Positions 1-6,534 of a stretch of DNA of 6,806 nt are shown here, in pieces (position 1 is the stretch's first letter; each line of letters begins with the position of its first letter). Both the position numbers and the translations under genes were made by a program. The DNA lies in NCBI GenBank assembly GCA_002327885.1, contig DCUS01000074.1:619-7424 (forward strand), written 5' to 3'. The DNA comes from Syntrophaceae bacterium UBA2208. GTDB taxonomy: Bacteria; Desulfobacterota; BSN033; UBA1163. The notes below the pieces were generated by a model that saw only the letters and a list, made by a program, of their open reading frames with translations, made no database searches and had not been told where the DNA came from.

Positions 1-2
1 TT

Positions 3-869
3 GCGAGTTCGGACCTTTCCCATTTTCATTCTTATGATGAAGCCGTTAAGCTCGACAAGATTGTTTTAAACCATATCGAACGTTTTGACCCAGAGGGATT
101 GAACCGAGATCTGAAAAGTAGGTGCTGTGAGGCATGCGGAGGAGGACCCATCATTACCATCATGTTAGCGGCCAAGGCTCTTGGGGCCAATCAGGGCAAA
201 GTGCTCAAATACCTCAATTCCGGGGACGTGACGGGGGATCGGAGCCGGGTGGTTGGTTATGCAGCGGGTGTCTTTTACAAGACAGTCGGGGGGAAAGAAA
301 AGATGAAAGACGAGAGAAAGGTAGGGGTTGATTTAGGTTTAAATGAAGAGGAGAAGAAAACCCTTCATCACATCGCAAAAACAGTGATTGAAAATAAGGC
401 GAGGGGGAAAGCTGTTCCGGATTTTAAAGTCGAGTCCCCTGTTTTGAAGGAAAATCGAGGAGCCTTTGTGACCATTCACAAAAGAAGGCAACTGAGGGGG
501 TGTATTGGCTACATTGAAGGCCATGGACCTCTCCATAAGACCATTGAAGAGATGGCTGAGGCGGCTGCTTTTCGCGATCCCCGTTTCACCCCTGTGAAAG
601 AGAAAGAACTCCCAGACCTGGAGCTTGAAATATCTGTTTTGACTCCCCTTAAAAGGATTAAGGATGTGAATGAGATTCAGGTTGGAAAGCATGGGATTTA
701 TATTAAGAAAGGGTGGTACTCGGGACTTCTCTTACCCCAGGTCGCCACAGAGTATGGATGGGATCGCCAGACATTTTTGGAGCACACTTGCCAAAAAGCA
801 GGCCTGCCTTCCGGTACCTGGAAGGAAAAAGATGCGGAGATTTATATTTTTTCAGCGGATATATTTTAG
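3..869 (+). CDS. AmmeMemoRadiSam protein B-protein A fusion (MEMO-AMMECR1), 5'-truncated
   Basis: The reading frame is open from the first full codon at position 3, so the gene begins outside the window. The first ~95 codons are the C-terminal end of a MEMO-family protein. SSDLSHF at the window edge carries the Asp and His, and the Cys of ACGGGPI (135-137) the Cys, that match the putative metal-site residues of human MEMO1. LKYLNSGDVTGD and VVGYAAGVFY are typical of bacterial protein B tails. After a short charged linker comes a full AMMECR1 domain (about 340-866) with its hallmark LRGCIGY at 492-512. No stop separates the two, so this is a genuine B-A fusion. An in-frame ATG at 303 after an A/G-rich stretch could start a separate 188-residue AMMECR1 protein, the usual length of stand-alone protein A. 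The family is named for co-occurrence with a radical SAM protein, which is not seen here. Its biochemical role is unsettled. Family assignment is firm; function is unknown. Confidence 0.9.
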   Translation, partial: ASSDLSHFHSYDEAVKLDKIVLNHIERFDPEGLNRDLKSRCCEACGGGPIITIMLAAKALGANQGKVLKYLNSGDVTGDRSRVVGYAAGVFYKTVGGKEKMKDERKVGVDLGLNEEEKKTLHHIAKTVIENKARGKAVPDFKVESPVLKENRGAFVTIHKRRQLRGCIGYIEGHGPLHKTIEEMAEAAAFRDPRFTPVKEKELPDLELEISVLTPLKRIKDVNEIQVGKHGIYIKKGWYSGLLLPQVATEYGWDRQTFLEHTCQKAGLPSGTWKEKDAEIYIFSADIF

Positions 870-921
870 AAGAGTGTGACCCTTGCTTGTCATAAACTCG
901 CCGGATGCCCTGGGAGAGAGA

Positions 922-1692
922 TTACAAAATCAAAAACCAGAATAAAAGGGAGATGAGAATTCGATAGATACCAAAAGGGATGAAGGTATGATTTTTAATG
1001 AAATGGAGCAGCCACTTGATACTCAAGAGAGCAACAATAAAAGAGGTAACAAATCCGATCAAGAGTAAATTGAATTCGTCCGATGAAAAGTGCCCTCCAC
1101 TCTTTACCAGGTCGAAGCCGGTCGCAGCGGCCATCGTCGGGACGGACAGGAGAAAAGAAAACTCGACGATGGTCTTCCTTTTTATTCCCAGTATCAAACC
1201 ACCGATGATCGTGGCCGCCGAGCGGGAGACTCCCGGAATCATGGCGACCGTCTGGCAAAGGCCAATGATGAATGCGTTGCGGTAAGAAATGTCAGAGAGT
1301 TCTTCGGATGCACTTTCCTTCTCTCGATGCCAGCACTCAAAAAGGATCAAAAAGACACCTCCAATCAAAAGGGAAAAGAGGACGACTGTGTTGCTTCCGA
1401 GGAGCACCCTTTTTATGATCTTGTAAAAGATAAACCCGAAAACGGCTGTTGGAATAAATGCCGTGATGACCCTTTTTAGGATTTCAAAGTTTACCAGAAG
1501 GGTTCGCCAGTATAGAACCACGACCGATAGAATCGCCCCGAGCTGGATCGCAATCTCAAAGCTTTTATGAAAGTCCGTTTGTTTAAGATGAAGGAGATGG
1601 CTGGCGAGTATGAGATGGCCTGTTGAAGAGATAGGGAGAAATTCCGAAACCCCTTCGATGATTCCCAGAATAAGAGTGTGCAGATAAGTCAT
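922..1692 (-). CDS. uppP: Undecaprenyl-diphosphatase UppP (BacA family)
   Basis: This integral inner-membrane enzyme dephosphorylates undecaprenyl pyrophosphate to the monophosphate, recycling the lipid carrier for peptidoglycan and other surface polymers. Its overproduction is known to give bacitracin resistance. The 256-residue protein is complete and slightly shorter than E. coli UppP (273). The N-terminal signature EGVSEFLPISSTGH (residues 13-26) supplies Glu13, Glu17, Ser23 and His26, matching E. coli Glu17, Glu21, Ser27 and His30. The second signature PGVSRSAAT (153-161) supplies Arg157, matching E. coli Arg174. The rest is largely hydrophobic segments typical of a polytopic protein, including a very hydrophobic C-terminus. 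One small variation is Ala at residue 159 where Gly is common. The ATG at 1692 follows a G-rich stretch (1703-1698) that can act as a ribosome binding site. The gene is convergent with the upstream fusion gene and divergent from the ATPase operon, so it is probably monocistronic here. Confidence 0.96.
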   Translation of the reverse strand: MTYLHTLILGIIEGVSEFLPISSTGHLILASHLLHLKQTDFHKSFEIAIQLGAILSVVVLYWRTLLVNFEILKRVITAFIPTAVFGFIFYKIIKRVLLGSNTVVLFSLLIGGVFLILFECWHREKESASEELSDISYRNAFIIGLCQTVAMIPGVSRSAATIIGGLILGIKRKTIVEFSFLLSVPTMAAATGFDLVKSGGHFSSDEFNLLLIGFVTSFIVALLSIKWLLHFIKNHTFIPFGIYRILISLLFWFLIL

Positions 1693-1703
1693 GCCTTCCC
1701 CCC

Positions 1704-1768
1704 ATCAGGCATTGTCAGGAAGCAGCCTCCTTCGCTTAATAAACAAATTTCCCCTGACGGAAAGGAGG
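1704..1768 (-). promoter_or_regulatory. uppP leader with interleaved complementary segments and a 7-codon upstream ORF
   Basis: On the minus strand the predicted uppP leader holds CCTCCTT (1768-1762), complementary to AAGGAGG (1732-1726). Between and after these lie GTCAGG (1758-1753) and CCTGAC (1719-1714), also complementary. The two pairs interleave, so they could form a pseudoknot or compete. AAGGAGG is a strong Shine-Dalgarno-like sequence 13 bases before an ATG at 1712. That ATG opens a 7-codon ORF (MPDGGKA) whose TGA overlaps the uppP ATG. This could be a translational control element or leader coupling, but short complementarities of this size also arise by chance. It matches no known RNA family that I recognise. 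Confidence 0.25.
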
Positions 1769-1812
1769 TTCCCGACTCATTCGACAAGATTTTTTTTGCA
1801 CCAACAGGGTTA

Positions 1813-1841
1813 ACCATATTAAGAAGTAAGGATTATGTCAA
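1813..1841 (-). promoter_or_regulatory. Predicted sigma70-type promoter of uppP
   Basis: Read on the minus strand, a perfect -35 box TTGACA (1841-1836) is followed by a 17-base spacer and a -10 box TATGGT (1818-1813, 4 of 6 consensus matches). Transcription would start near 1806 and give a leader of about 113 bases before the uppP ATG. Spacing and orientation fit the only minus-strand gene. This is a sequence match only, and the -10 box is mediocre. Confidence 0.6.
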
Positions 1842-1886
1842 GAGATAGAAGACTTTTAAAACAATTACTCGTCACCTTCAAATAAT

Positions 1887-1985
1887 TGAAATTTTAAGCA
1901 TTCGAGGATACTTCCTGGCCCAAAAAAGCTTGAAATTTTTTTTTTATTCCATTAGAATCGTCTTAGTTTAAACCTGTGAAATTTT
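1887..1985 (+). repeat. Three direct copies of TGAAATTTT across the ATPase promoter
   Basis: The 9-base word TGAAATTTT occurs at 1887-1895, 1931-1939 and 1977-1985, with start-to-start spacings of 44 and 46 bases. The first two copies share an extra leading T. The middle copy overlaps the predicted -35 box, while the others lie upstream of it and just past the predicted transcription start. The arrangement could reflect binding sites for a regulator of the ATPase operon, or simply AT-rich composition. The repeat itself is plain in the sequence; a function is inference. Confidence 0.5.
1930..1958 (+). promoter_or_regulatory. Predicted sigma70-type promoter of the V/A-ATPase operon
   Basis: TTGAAA (1930-1935) is followed by exactly 17 bases and TAGAAT (1953-1958). 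Each box has one mismatch to consensus. The spacer starts with a run of ten T. Transcription would start near 1965, leaving a leader of about 126 bases before atpE. A second candidate is an extended -10 element, TGATAAAAT at 2011-2019, with no convincing -35 box. No promoter-like gap occurs later in the operon, so all five visible ATPase genes probably depend on this region. Confidence 0.6.
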
Positions 1986-1993
1986 GTACATAC

Positions 1994-2005
1994 CAAAATA
2001 TTTTG
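1994..2005. repeat. 12-base perfect palindrome in the ATPase operon leader
   Basis: CAAAATATTTTG is a perfect inverted repeat about 30 bases downstream of the predicted ATPase-operon transcription start. Its size and place would suit a small operator. The AT-rich background makes a chance origin quite possible, and no regulator gene is present in the window. Confidence 0.3.
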
Positions 2006-2090
2006 AGGAGTGATAAAATCTACCAAATCGTCATGCATAAATTTTAATTTCCCCTGAAAAATATTTATGGAGAAGACGAGAGGCTAAGCG

Positions 2091-2711
2091 ATGACAAAAA
2101 CATTGGGTGACATTACGAACGAATTGACGGAAAGGATCCTCTCTCCGGCAAAAGCGGAATCGGAGCGAATCCTGCGGGAAGCCGGGGATCAAGCCAAGAG
2201 GATCGTCACAGATGCCGAGAGAGAAGCTGGGCGCATACAGGAAGCTGCGAAAAAGGAGGCCGAGACGGTATTTAAGCAGATGGAGAGCGATATGAACACA
2301 GCCGCCCGCAACTTCATTCTCATGGTTCAGGAAAAGCTGGAGAAAGCCATTGTCCAGCCCACGGTTGAAGCGGAACTGAGACCTCTTTTGAACAAACCCG
2401 ATTTCCTGGAAAAGATCCTTGAAGAGCTGATCGCTGGATTTTGCAGGCTTGAGGGAGAAGAGAATAACCTTGAGGTGCTTCTTCCGGAGAAAATGAGAGA
2501 TGAATTGGGGCAGTGGTTTATTGAAAAGTTCAGAGAAAAAGCGACGAGGCCCTTGATTGTGCATTTTACCGATAAAGTATCTTTCGGATTTAAAATCGGC
2601 CTTGAAGGCACAGGAAGCCATTTTAACTTTGGAGAGGGATTGGTGGAGGTCTTTACCGAATTTTGTTCTCCCCGTTTTCGTAAATACTTTTTTACTGGGA
2701 AAGAAAGCTGA
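2091..2711 (+). CDS. atpE: V/A-type ATPase subunit E (peripheral stalk)
   Basis: This subunit is part of the peripheral stalk that holds the A3B3 head still against rotation of the central shaft. The 206-residue protein has the family's two-part build. Residues of about 15-100 are an Ala/Glu/Lys/Arg-rich helix, for example AEREAGRIQEAAKKEAE, typical of the stalk coiled coil. A mixed globular C-terminal domain follows and ends in FTEFCSPRFRKYFF, a tail like that of the Chlamydia/Treponema-type E subunit. Length is normal for the family (about 200). The ATG at 2091 is preceded by GAGAGG (2078-2083) with a 7-base gap. It is the first gene of the operon and lies 6 bases before the DUF2764 gene. 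Subunit E sequences diverge strongly, so the call leans on architecture plus operon position. A separate G/H partner subunit is not visible between E and A. Confidence 0.88.
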   Translation: MTKTLGDITNELTERILSPAKAESERILREAGDQAKRIVTDAEREAGRIQEAAKKEAETVFKQMESDMNTAARNFILMVQEKLEKAIVQPTVEAELRPLLNKPDFLEKILEELIAGFCRLEGEENNLEVLLPEKMRDELGQWFIEKFREKATRPLIVHFTDKVSFGFKIGLEGTGSHFNFGEGLVEVFTEFCSPRFRKYFFTGKES

Positions 2712-2717
2712 TTTTGG

Positions 2718-3437
2718 ATGGGAAAATATTACTTTTTAATTGGACTCATCCCCCCCCTGCCAGACCTCCTTGGAGAGAAGTTACCTCTCCCTTATGCCGA
2801 GATTTCAGGAATCATTCGGAGAAATATCGAACCGGAGGATGTCCCTCTGATTGAAGGCCTTCTCCTGGCGATTGATGTGGCCAATTTTGAGAACCTCCAT
2901 CAGGGTCGGCCCATTTTTATCGAAGGAGGTATACTTACCCAGGAAGAGATCGAAAGAAAGAGAAATCTTCCCCTGTTTATCCAGATTTTCTTAGAGGAGA
3001 AGGAAAGGGGTATTCGCCGTCCCTACGTTTTTGACGCCCTTTGGGAGCGGTATTATTCGTATGCCTATACATTGGCCCAGGAAAGGGATTGCAGGTTTCT
3101 GGTGGATTATCTCTCATGGGAAATTGGGTTGCGGAATCATCTGGTGACGATGAGGGCAAAGGAAAGAGGGATTGAAGTGGGGGATTATCTGATCCTGCCT
3201 CAAGTAGGATATCGTGATCTCTCAATCCTGGTCAGTCAGATAAAAAGTCAGAAGAATCCCCTGATGGCCGAGCGTTTAATCGACGAAGAACGTCTCAAAA
3301 CAATTTTTCACTGTGAAGGGGGCGATCCTTTTTCGATCAATGCTGTTCTTGCAATTCTCGCAAAGGCCAGCCTGTTTAGCCGTTGGGAGAAAATGACGAT
3401 TCCCTATGAAGTTCATGCGATCTTGGAGAGGAGGTAA
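2718..3437 (+). CDS. DUF2764 family protein, putative V/A-ATPase subunit C-like
   Basis: This is a 239-residue soluble protein with no signal peptide or evident membrane span. The start (GKYYFLIGLIPPLP) and the acidic, helix-rich body with a WEIGLRNHL stretch fit the DUF2764 family, which is encoded between subunits E and A in bacterial V-type ATPase operons such as those of Chlamydia and Bacteroidetes. Archaeal and Thermus-type operons carry subunit C in this part of the cluster. The family is therefore thought to be a distant subunit C/d counterpart, joining the central shaft to the membrane ring. That role is inference from position and general helical character. The start is the only ATG after the atpE stop, 6 bases away in the same frame, with a weak ribosome binding site, so translation is probably coupled to atpE. 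Its last codons contain the ribosome binding site of atpA. Confidence 0.85.
   Translation: MGKYYFLIGLIPPLPDLLGEKLPLPYAEISGIIRRNIEPEDVPLIEGLLLAIDVANFENLHQGRPIFIEGGILTQEEIERKRNLPLFIQIFLEEKERGIRRPYVFDALWERYYSYAYTLAQERDCRFLVDYLSWEIGLRNHLVTMRAKERGIEVGDYLILPQVGYRDLSILVSQIKSQKNPLMAERLIDEERLKTIFHCEGGDPFSINAVLAILAKASLFSRWEKMTIPYEVHAILERR
3429..3435 (+). promoter_or_regulatory. Strong ribosome binding site fixing the TTG start of atpA
   Basis: AGGAGGT lies across the last codons of the DUF2764 gene and is followed after 5 bases by TTG at 3441. The near-perfect anti-16S match supports this rare start codon. The next in-frame ATG codons, near 3522, would delete the first conserved beta-strand region (IVAVNGPLV). 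Confidence 0.8.
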
Positions 3438-3440
3438 ACA

Positions 3441-5213
3441 TTGGGAAGTTCAAAGGACAGCCGAATCGTTGCCGTAAATGGCCCTTTAGTTACCGTCGAG
3501 CTACTCAAGGATCAGGAAGTCATGATGAATGAAGTGGCCTATGTGATATGGAATGGAATCCCTCTCAAGTCCGAGATTATTCGAATTAGGGGTCGCCTCG
3601 TCGACATGCAAGTTTTTGAGAGTACAACCGGTCTCAGGGTCGGAGATCATGTGGATTTCTCAGGTGAGCTTCTGTCCGCGACTCTGGGCCCTGGAATGTT
3701 AGGAATGATCTATGATGGGTTACAAAATCCCCTGCGTGAGTTGGAGAATAGCCAAGGCTATTTTCTGAAAAAAGGGCAATATCTGACAGGCCTAAATGAA
3801 GAAAAAACCTGGGATTTTACGCCCATCGTTGACCGCGGCGCCAGGGTCAAGGGAGGTCATTATCTCGGAAAGGTTCCGGAAGGGATCTTCGATCATCATA
3901 TCATGGTCCCCTTATCCCTCAAAGATGTCTGGGAAGTCGTCGATATTAAACCTCCGGGCGCCTATACCGTCAAAGATCCCATAGCCACTTTGAGGAAAGA
4001 AGACGGGGATGAGGTGACGATTACAATGAGGCAGGAATGGCCCGTTAAAATACCCGTCCGGGCCTATCAGGAGAGGCTCCTTCCGAACAGACAGCTTCTC
4101 ACACAGTGCCGGTTGATTGACGTCTTTTTCCCTTTAGCAGAAGGTGGAACGGCATGTATCCCAGGACCTTTTGGGGCAGGGAAAACGGTGCTTCAGCAGA
4201 TCGTTTCGCGATATGCTGAGTCCGATATTGTCATCATCGTAGCTTGCGGGGAGAGGGCAGGGGAGGTTGTTGAGACGATTCGGGAATTCCCTGAGCTCGA
4301 AGACCCGAAGACAGGAAAATCATTGATGAATAGGACCATCATCATTTGTAACACCTCATCCATGCCGGTTGCTGCCCGCGAGGCATCCATCTATACGGGA
4401 GTGACACTGGGAGAATATTACCGTCAGATCGGACTCAAGGTTCTTATTCTCGCAGACAGCACTTCAAGATGGGCTCAAGCTCTCAGAGAATCCTCGGCGC
4501 GAATGGAAGAAATCCCAGGGGAGGAAGCTTTTCCAGCTTATCTTGAGAGCAGAATTGCAGCTTTGTATGAGAGGGCAGGTCTGGTTCGACTTTACAACGG
4601 AGTGACAGGATCCCTGACACTTGTAGGGAATGTTTCTCCTGCGGGAGGAAATTTCGAGGAACCCGTGACCCAGAACACTCTTAAAGTGGTCGGTGCCTTT
4701 TATGGTCTTTCAAGGAGAAGATCGGATCAGAGACGTTATCCTGCGATCGATCCTCTTATCTCATGGAGTCTTTATTTGAATCAGATGAGGGAATCCCTGA
4801 ACAGCCGTCATCCCCAATGGGTATCCTTGGTTGAGGAGGTCCAGAATCTCATGTTTCGGGGGAATGAAATTCATCAGATGATGCTTGTCGTCGGTGAGGA
4901 AGGTGTGAGTGCTGAGGATCTGGTCATCTACCTCAAATCAGAGATGGTGGATGCGGTCTGCCTCCAGCAAGATTCTTTCGACCCTGTGGATCGAGCTACA
5001 TCTTTGGAGAGACAGGTGACCGATTTCCTTCTTTTAATTGAAATGGTCCACCATCCCTTTTCTTTCCGAGACAAGGAAGAAGCCCGAAAAGAGATGGCTC
5101 ATCTCCAGAACCTCTTCTTTCAAATGAAGTACTGTCCGTTCAGGGGACAACCGTACCAAAAATATCGAGAGGAAATCGAATCCATTCTCGGAAAAGGAGC
5201 GGCCTCCGGATGA
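3441..5213 (+). CDS. atpA: V/A-type ATPase catalytic subunit A
   Basis: This is the nucleotide-hydrolysing or -synthesising subunit of the A3B3 head. The 590 residues match the usual A-subunit length of about 580-600. An N-terminal beta-barrel (IVAVNGPLVTVE) comes first, then the extra non-homologous insert characteristic of A subunits (about residues 110-200, with LKKGQYLTGL and PPGAYTVKD). The Walker A loop GPFGAGKT follows at 242-249 (Lys248, Thr249). GER at 270-272 holds the catalytic Glu271, and Walker B VLILAD ends at Asp339. The nucleotide-domain block EEAFPAYLESRIAALYERAG is also intact. Every catalytic element is present, so the protein should be active. It is the V/A type, not F1-beta, because of the insert and the GPFGAGKT form of the P-loop. 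Start is TTG with a very strong ribosome binding site. Its stop overlaps the atpB start by 4 bases (ATGA), which implies translational coupling and fits the equal A and B stoichiometry. Confidence 0.98.
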   Translation: MGSSKDSRIVAVNGPLVTVELLKDQEVMMNEVAYVIWNGIPLKSEIIRIRGRLVDMQVFESTTGLRVGDHVDFSGELLSATLGPGMLGMIYDGLQNPLRELENSQGYFLKKGQYLTGLNEEKTWDFTPIVDRGARVKGGHYLGKVPEGIFDHHIMVPLSLKDVWEVVDIKPPGAYTVKDPIATLRKEDGDEVTITMRQEWPVKIPVRAYQERLLPNRQLLTQCRLIDVFFPLAEGGTACIPGPFGAGKTVLQQIVSRYAESDIVIIVACGERAGEVVETIREFPELEDPKTGKSLMNRTIIICNTSSMPVAAREASIYTGVTLGEYYRQIGLKVLILADSTSRWAQALRESSARMEEIPGEEAFPAYLESRIAALYERAGLVRLYNGVTGSLTLVGNVSPAGGNFEEPVTQNTLKVVGAFYGLSRRRSDQRRYPAIDPLISWSLYLNQMRESLNSRHPQWVSLVEEVQNLMFRGNEIHQMMLVVGEEGVSAEDLVIYLKSEMVDAVCLQQDSFDPVDRATSLERQVTDFLLLIEMVHHPFSFRDKEEARKEMAHLQNLFFQMKYCPFRGQPYQKYREEIESILGKGAASG

Positions 5214-6514
5214 TCATCGAACACTCGCAAATAACACGCATACAAGGAGACATCATATCTGTTCCGGCTACGGGTATCCATTACGGAGAACTTGCCGTTG
5301 TGAAGAGCCGACTCAGGTCCTCTTTGGCCCAGGTGATCCGCCTAAGGGGAGACGAAGTGTTTCTTCAGGTTTTTGCCGGCGCCCGAGGGGTCTCGACAGG
5401 GGATCAAGTCCGTTTCCTGGGACACCCCATGCAGGTCGCCTTTGGAGATGCCCTCCTCGGGAGAATCTTCAATGGGTCAGGAGAACCGATTGACGGTGGC
5501 CCGGATTTAAAAGCCTTACCCCGGCTGGAAATCGGAGGGCCTTCGGTGAACCCTGTGATGAGGGTTATTCCACGTGGATTTATGGAAACCCGGGTTCCGA
5601 TGATCGATGTCTTTAACCCCCTGGTTGAAAGCCAAAAACTCCCTATCTTCGCCGCTGCCGGGGAGCCCTACAATGAGCTACTTGCTCGGATCGGTATGAG
5701 GGCGAATGCCGATATCGTCATTTTGGGTGGGATCGGTTTGAAGTTCGATGAATACCTGAAATTTAGATATGCCTTTGAAGAGGCAGGGGTGCTTTCAAGG
5801 ACAGTCATGTTTATCCATACCGCCTCCGATCCGGTTGTGGAGAGGCTCCTTGTTCCCGACATGGCCCTGGCCGTTGCCGAGCAGTTTGGAGTCTCCGGAA
5901 AACGCGTGCTCGTATTGCTGACGGACATGACTGCTTTCGCCGACGCCATGAAGGAGATCGCTATCTCTATGGATCAGGTTCCGTCAAACCTGGGATATCC
6001 AGGATCGCTATACAGTGACTTGGCTTCCCGTTATGAGAAGGCGGTTGACTTTGAAGGGGCCGGTAGTATTACAATCCTTGCAGTGACCACGATGCCCGGA
6101 GATGATGTCACCCATCCCGTTCCGGATAATACGGGATACATCACCGAGGGGCAGTTCTATCTCCGAAAAGGAGTCATTGAACCTTTTGGCTCCCTCTCCC
6201 GATTAAAACAGCTCGTGATCGGAAAAGTAACCCGAAACGACCACGGGTATATTATGAACAGCATGATACGGCTCTTTGCAAAAAGCCGTGAAGTGGAACA
6301 AAAGCTGGCCATGGGGTTTGACAAGACAGCGGATGATGACCGGTATCTCCTCTATGGGGACCTTTTTTACGACCGCTTCATGAATTTGAAGGTGGATATC
6401 GGATTGGACGAGGCCCTCAACCTCGGCTGGAAGACACTGGCAGAGTGTTTCCACCCCGATGAGGTTGGTATCAAACAGGAATTGATCGATCAATATTGGC
6501 CTAAAAATTCCTGA
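5210..6514 (+). CDS. atpB: V/A-type ATPase non-catalytic subunit B
   Basis: Subunit B alternates with A in the head, completing each catalytic site from the neighbouring side. The 434 residues are at the short end of the normal range. The P-loop position is degenerate (FAAAGEPYN, about 147-155) and lacks the Lys-Thr of Walker A, as expected for V-type B. The segment VLVLLTDMTAFADAMKEI replaces Walker B. SLSRLK places Arg331 where the arginine finger that reaches into the A-subunit site is found in Thermus B; that equivalence is inferred. ITEGQFYLRKG is a typical B-subunit block. The ATG at 5210 overlaps the atpA stop as ATGA, with AAGGAG at 5194-5199. No frameshift or missing segment is visible. 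Confidence 0.97.
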   Translation: MIIEHSQITRIQGDIISVPATGIHYGELAVVKSRLRSSLAQVIRLRGDEVFLQVFAGARGVSTGDQVRFLGHPMQVAFGDALLGRIFNGSGEPIDGGPDLKALPRLEIGGPSVNPVMRVIPRGFMETRVPMIDVFNPLVESQKLPIFAAAGEPYNELLARIGMRANADIVILGGIGLKFDEYLKFRYAFEEAGVLSRTVMFIHTASDPVVERLLVPDMALAVAEQFGVSGKRVLVLLTDMTAFADAMKEIAISMDQVPSNLGYPGSLYSDLASRYEKAVDFEGAGSITILAVTTMPGDDVTHPVPDNTGYITEGQFYLRKGVIEPFGSLSRLKQLVIGKVTRNDHGYIMNSMIRLFAKSREVEQKLAMGFDKTADDDRYLLYGDLFYDRFMNLKVDIGLDEALNLGWKTLAECFHPDEVGIKQELIDQYWPKNS

Positions 6515-6534
6515 GCAAAGATAGGCATTTATCG

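Noticed and set aside
870..921. Possible bidirectional terminator between the fusion gene and uppP
   Set aside because: Only 3-4 base-pair stems can be drawn, and none is followed by a T run on either strand.
1090..1479. A 129-residue open frame on the plus strand
   Set aside because: It is antisense to the core of uppP, with an odd composition rich in Asp, Arg and Lys, and shows no domain signature.
1916..1931. Sigma54-like element (TGG ... GCTTG)
   Set aside because: The GG and GC dinucleotides are 9 bases apart instead of the required 10, and the -24 box matches poorly. The overlapping sigma70-type promoter is a better fit.
2067..2087. Six-codon ORF (MEKTRG) just before atpE
   Set aside because: It has no ribosome binding site, and its internal purines are better explained as the atpE ribosome binding site.
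2031..2621. A 196-residue open frame on the minus strand
   Set aside because: It lies almost wholly antisense to atpE, whose coiled-coil composition keeps other frames open. The translation resembles no family I know, and the plus-strand gene is well supported.
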